Shown in pieces: positions 60,415 to 64,000 of a stretch of DNA of 64,000 nt; the stretch's first letter is position 1; every line of letters starts with the position of its first letter. The stretch lies in assembly GCF_049844995.1 (NCBI RefSeq), contig NZ_JBNCMC010000003.1, positions 496,001 through 560,000 on the forward strand, given 5' to 3'. The position numbers and the translations under genes were made by a program. Under the pieces are notes generated by a model that made no database searches, was not told the origin of the DNA, and saw only the letters and a list, made by a program, of their open reading frames with translations. The stretch comes from Luteimicrobium sp049844995. GTDB lineage: Bacteria > Actinomycetota > Actinomycetes > Actinomycetales > Cellulomonadaceae.

Positions 60415-63400
60415 CCGAGCAGCTCGAACGGATCCTGCTGCCGGAGCCGGAGCCGGAGCCGGAGGCACAGCCGGAGCCGGAGGTCCGCCGACGGTACGCG
60501 GCGCTCGAGATCGCGGAGATCCTCGGCCGTCCGGCGCCGACGCCCGAGCAGGTCGCCGTGATCGAGGCCGACCCCGCCGCCCCGCTGCTCGTCATCGCGG
60601 GCGCCGGCTCGGGCAAGACGGAGACGATGGCGTCGCGCGTCGTCTGGCTCATCGCGAACCGGCACGTGCAGCCCGAGGAGGTGCTCGGGCTGACCTTCAC
60701 GCGCAAGGCTGCGGGCGAGCTCGCGCTGCGCGTTCAGGACCGGCTCGCGCAGTTCGCCCGGCGCACCGGCGGGGCGAGCGACGGTCTCGCGCTGCTCGAC
60801 CGGCCCACCGTCTCCACGTACAACGCCTACGCCGCCGGGCTCGTCGGCGACCACGCGCTCCGGCTCGGGATCGAGCCCGGCTCCCGCCTGCTGAGCGAGG
60901 CGAGCCAGTGGCAGCTCGCGGCCGAGGTCGTCGAGTCCTGGGCGGGAGACCTCGGCACCGACGCCGCCGTGTCGTCCGTGATCGACGCCGTGCGGTCGCT
61001 GTCCGGTGCGCTGGCGGAGCACCTGCTCGAGCCCTCCGACGCGAAGGCCCGGCTCGAGCGGCTGGCCGACGCGATCGCCGCGGTCCCCCTCGGCAAGCGC
61101 CGGGCCCACTACTCCGACGTCGACAAGCTGCTCGCGAGCCTCGGCGAGCGCGCACGCCTGCTCGACGTCGTCGCCGCCTACGCCGAGCGCAAGCGGCGGC
61201 TCGAGGCGCTCGACTTCGGCGACCAGGTCGCGATCGCGGCCCGGCTCGCGCGCGAGGTGCCCGTCGTCGGGCGGCTCGAGCGCGGCCGGTACCGGGCCGT
61301 GCTGCTCGACGAGTACCAGGACACCTCCCACGCCCAGGTCGAGCTGCTCGCGGCCCTGTTCGGCGCGGGCCACGGCGTCACGGCCGTCGGGGACCCGAAC
61401 CAGTCGATCTACGGCTGGCGCGGGGCGAGCGCGGGCGGCATCGGACGGTTCCCCGAGCGGTTCCGCGAGGCGTCGACGCCGGGGCAGCCCCGCGGCGCCC
61501 GGGCGCGCGTGCTCAGCCTCTCGACGTCGTGGCGCAACGACCGCGCGATCCTCGACGTCGCGAACCGCACCGCCGAGCCGCTGCGCGCGTCGTCGCAGGT
61601 GCCCGTGGACCGGCTCGCCGCGCGCCCCGGCGCGGGCGCGGGCGGTGTCCACGTCACGTTCCACGCGACGGAGGACGAGGAGGCCGCGCACCTCGCCGAC
61701 GTCGTGGCCCGGGCACGGGCGGGCGCCGCCGCGGCGGGGCGGCCCATGCCGTCGGCCGCGGTGCTGTGCCGGGCGCGGCGCCAGTTCCTCCCCGTCGAGG
61801 CGGCGCTGCGCTCGCGCGGGATCCCGGTCGAGGTGGTCGGGCTCGGCGGGCTCCTGTCGACGCCCGAGGTCACCGACCTGGTCGCGTTCCTCCAGGTCGC
61901 CCACGACCCGTCGCGGGGCGATGCCCTCGCGCGCCTGCTGACCGGGCCGCGCGTGAACCTTGGGGCCGCCGACCTGTTCGCGCTCGCGAGCCGCGCCCGC
62001 GACCTCGCCGACGCGCAGGACCGCAGGGCCGAGCGGGCCGCGGACGGCTCGCCGGACGACCACGGGTCCCCGGCACCCGCCGCCGCCCCCGACGACGCGG
62101 CGGGCCCGGCGGGTGCGGAGGCCGACCCCGCGATCCTCGAGGGCGACGTCGTCGACCACCGCTCGCTCGTCGACGCGCTCGACGACCTCCCCGCCCCGGG
62201 ACGCGCGGCCCGCGACGGCCGGACGCTCACCGAGGCGGCCCATGCGCGGCTCGGCTCCCTGGCCCGCGACCTGCGGGCCGTGCGGACCCAGACGTACCTG
62301 TCGCTGCCCGAGCTCGTGACGCAGGCGGAGCGTGCGCTCGGCCTGGACATCGAGGTCGACGTCGCGGCGGCGCTCTTCGACGCGGGAGCGCAGGGCGGCA
62401 GCGAGCTGGGGCGCGCGCACCTCGACGCCTTCCGCGACGTCGCGGTCGAGTTCTCCCAGTCGGCGGACATGCCGACCCTCGGCGCGTTCCTCGCCTGGCT
62501 CGGCGCCGCGCAGGCGCAGGAGGGCGGCCTCGACCTGCCGCTGCGCGACGTCGACCCGGATGCCGTGCAGGTCATCACCGTGCACGGCGCGAAGGGTCTC
62601 GAGTGGGACGTCGTCGTCGTGCCCGGACTGGTGCAGCAGGCGTTCCCGCAGGTGCGGTTCGGCGACGACGGTCCGACCGACTCCGGCTGGCTCACCGGCC
62701 TCGGCAACCTCCCGTACCCGCTGCGGGGGGACGCGCGCGACCTGCCCCGCCTCGCCTACGACGACGCCGAGAACCCGGCGGAGCTGAACGACGCCCTCAA
62801 GGCCTTCAAGCTCGCGTCCGGCGAGCACGAGCTCGCGGAGGAGCGCCGGCTCGCGTACGTCGCGTTCACGCGCGCCCGGCACGAGCTGCACCTGTCGGGG
62901 TCGTGGTGGCGCACCGGGACCAGGCCCAGCGAGCCGTCGGTGTTCCTGATCGAGCTGGTCGGGGCCGGCCTGCGCCCGGAGGAGTGGGCCGGCGCGCCCG
63001 AGGACGGCGCGTCGAACCCGCTCGCCGACCGTGTGCGCACCGGGTGGTGGCCCGCGGCGCCGGCGGGGCACGACACGGGCGACGTCGCCCCCGAGCCGGC
63101 GCCCCAGGGCGCCGTCACCGACGCCGCCCGAACCGACGCCGCCCGCCCCGACGAAGCGCCCCCCGGCCCGTCGCCCGCGGTCCGCGCGGTGCGGGCTGCG
63201 GCGGACGCCGTGCGCGAGGCCGCCGCGACGGGCGCGTCGGTCCTCGCCCAGGACGCGTCCCAGGACGACTCGGTCGCCGCCCTCGCCCGCCTGCTCCTGG
63301 CCGAGCGCGCGGCTCGGGACGCGGCGAGCGCGGAGGTCGCGTTCCCCGCCCACGTGTCGGCGTCGGGGCTGGTCGCGCTCGCGGCGGACCGCGACGCGTT

Positions 63401-63968
63401 CGCCCTGTCGCGGCGCCGCCCGGTGCCGCGTAAGCCGTCGACGCACGCGCGGCGAGGCACGGCGTTCCACGCGTGGGTGGAGCGGTACTTCGGCGCGGCC
63501 GCCCTGCTCGACGTCGAGGACCTCCCGGGCGCCGACGACGCCGACGTGCGGACCGACGAGCAGCTCGAGGCGCTGCGGGCCACGTTCCTCGGGTCGGTGT
63601 GGGCGTCGCGCGAGCCGCTCGCGATCGAGGTGGACGTCGAGACGCCGGTCGCGGGCGTCGTCGTGCGCTGCCGCATCGACGCGGTGTTCCCGGAGCGGCT
63701 CGAACCGCGGCCGGGCGACGGACCGGGCGGGCGCACGGGCGCCGTCGTCGTCGACTGGAAGACGGGCCGCGCACCGCACGACGAGGCGGCGCGCCGCGCG
63801 CGCGAGGTGCAGCTCGCGGCCTACCGCCTCGCGTGGGCGCGGTGGTCGGGCCTGCCGCTCGAGGAGGTGTCCGCGGCGTTCTACTACGTCGCCGACGACA
63901 CGGTGGTACGTCCCGTCGACCTGCTCGACGAGGCCGCGCTCGAGGCGCTGGTGCGCGGCGACCGGTGA
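60411..63968 (+). CDS. adnB: AdnB-like helicase-nuclease subunit (UvrD-like + PD-(D/E)XK)
   Basis: 1185 aa. GTG at 60411 overlaps the adnA stop (GTGA). An acidic Pro/Glu leader (1-25), then complete SF1A motor: Walker A GAGSGKT (64-70), LTFTRKAAGEL, Walker B LLDEYQDTS (D300-E301), GDPNQSIYGWRGAS, VHGAKGLEWDVVVVPG and YVAFTRARHELHLSG. C-terminal RecB-type nuclease: RGTAFHAWVERYFG, RCRIDAVF and VVVDWKTGR (D1115, K1117). Together with AdnA it unwinds and degrades broken ends, with AdnB as the active motor. A low-complexity Ala/Pro linker (about 880-935) joins motor and nuclease. The stop is 32 bases before the window ends, so the gene is complete. Confidence 0.95.
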   Translation: MTEQLERILLPEPEPEPEAQPEPEVRRRYAALEIAEILGRPAPTPEQVAVIEADPAAPLLVIAGAGSGKTETMASRVVWLIANRHVQPEEVLGLTFTRKAAGELALRVQDRLAQFARRTGGASDGLALLDRPTVSTYNAYAAGLVGDHALRLGIEPGSRLLSEASQWQLAAEVVESWAGDLGTDAAVSSVIDAVRSLSGALAEHLLEPSDAKARLERLADAIAAVPLGKRRAHYSDVDKLLASLGERARLLDVVAAYAERKRRLEALDFGDQVAIAARLAREVPVVGRLERGRYRAVLLDEYQDTSHAQVELLAALFGAGHGVTAVGDPNQSIYGWRGASAGGIGRFPERFREASTPGQPRGARARVLSLSTSWRNDRAILDVANRTAEPLRASSQVPVDRLAARPGAGAGGVHVTFHATEDEEAAHLADVVARARAGAAAAGRPMPSAAVLCRARRQFLPVEAALRSRGIPVEVVGLGGLLSTPEVTDLVAFLQVAHDPSRGDALARLLTGPRVNLGAADLFALASRARDLADAQDRRAERAADGSPDDHGSPAPAAAPDDAAGPAGAEADPAILEGDVVDHRSLVDALDDLPAPGRAARDGRTLTEAAHARLGSLARDLRAVRTQTYLSLPELVTQAERALGLDIEVDVAAALFDAGAQGGSELGRAHLDAFRDVAVEFSQSADMPTLGAFLAWLGAAQAQEGGLDLPLRDVDPDAVQVITVHGAKGLEWDVVVVPGLVQQAFPQVRFGDDGPTDSGWLTGLGNLPYPLRGDARDLPRLAYDDAENPAELNDALKAFKLASGEHELAEERRLAYVAFTRARHELHLSGSWWRTGTRPSEPSVFLIELVGAGLRPEEWAGAPEDGASNPLADRVRTGWWPAAPAGHDTGDVAPEPAPQGAVTDAARTDAARPDEAPPGPSPAVRAVRAAADAVREAAATGASVLAQDASQDDSVAALARLLLAERAARDAASAEVAFPAHVSASGLVALAADRDAFALSRRRPVPRKPSTHARRGTAFHAWVERYFGAAALLDVEDLPGADDADVRTDEQLEALRATFLGSVWASREPLAIEVDVETPVAGVVVRCRIDAVFPERLEPRPGDGPGGRTGAVVVDWKTGRAPHDEAARRAREVQLAAYRLAWARWSGLPLEEVSAAFYYVADDTVVRPVDLLDEAALEALVRGDR

Positions 63969-64000
63969 CCGGGTCCGCGCGCGGCGCGAGCTACGGCTCG

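Overview
The window is very GC-rich chromosomal DNA from an actinobacterium. The gene content (secreted GH92 mannosidases with many accessory domains, AdnA/AdnB helicase-nucleases, DUF3107, a MiaE_2-type ferritin-like protein, many apparently leaderless transcripts) fits the Cellulomonadaceae/Promicromonosporaceae, and Cellulosimicrobium is the best guess (inference; no rRNA is present). I found no tRNA, rRNA, CRISPR array, transposase or prophage. One 10-N scaffold gap lies at 26184-26193, inside poly-G/poly-C sequence.

Region by region. 1-5804: the tail of a sugar-binding protein with its terminator, 660 bases of non-coding repeats, then a minus-strand operon for a ROK regulator and a xylose-type ABC importer (binding lipoprotein, half-size ATPase, permease). 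5881-9548: a ZTP riboswitch leads a glyA-folD operon (one-carbon metabolism), followed by an aspartate aminotransferase. 9640-26053: a secreted alpha-mannan/N-glycan locus with three large GH92 enzymes (1276, 1567 and 2077 aa) and a LacI regulator. All three GH92 genes carry the same 14-bp TGACA-CG-TGTCA palindrome at or near the promoter, so the locus looks like one LacI regulon. The middle enzyme has Gln where GH92 mannosidases have the catalytic-acid Glu, the signature of a mannose-1-phosphate-uncapping enzyme.

26333-34090: an Hsp90-family ATPase followed by a 979-aa TPR protein (a possible chaperone/partner pair), exonuclease III, and an MFS exporter divergent from an ArsR-type regulator across a shared operator. 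34108-41724: a deoR-galT-galK Leloir operon with start/stop overlaps, an Mrp-type Fe-S carrier, DUF1003 and a soluble MgtE-N/CBS protein, and a ROK sugar kinase. 41803-50692: a stress-type membrane protein, Xaa-Pro aminopeptidase, two alpha/beta hydrolases, a PHP phosphoesterase, a MarC membrane protein, a pentapeptide-repeat membrane protein, DUF3467 and a small alarmone synthetase. 50715-63968: a uracil/xanthine permease, DEAD-box helicase, MiaE_2 protein, DUF3107, TetR regulator, a small membrane protein, and the AdnA-AdnB pair for double-strand-break resection.

Two themes run through the window. First, at about ten genes a TANNNT-like -10 box ends 6-7 bases before the start codon with little or no Shine-Dalgarno sequence, which suggests widespread leaderless mRNA. 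Second, three gene-free stretches (484-1143, 48412-48688, 55282-55678) share blocks of the same repeats in different order and orientation, suggesting a mosaic intergenic repeat family.
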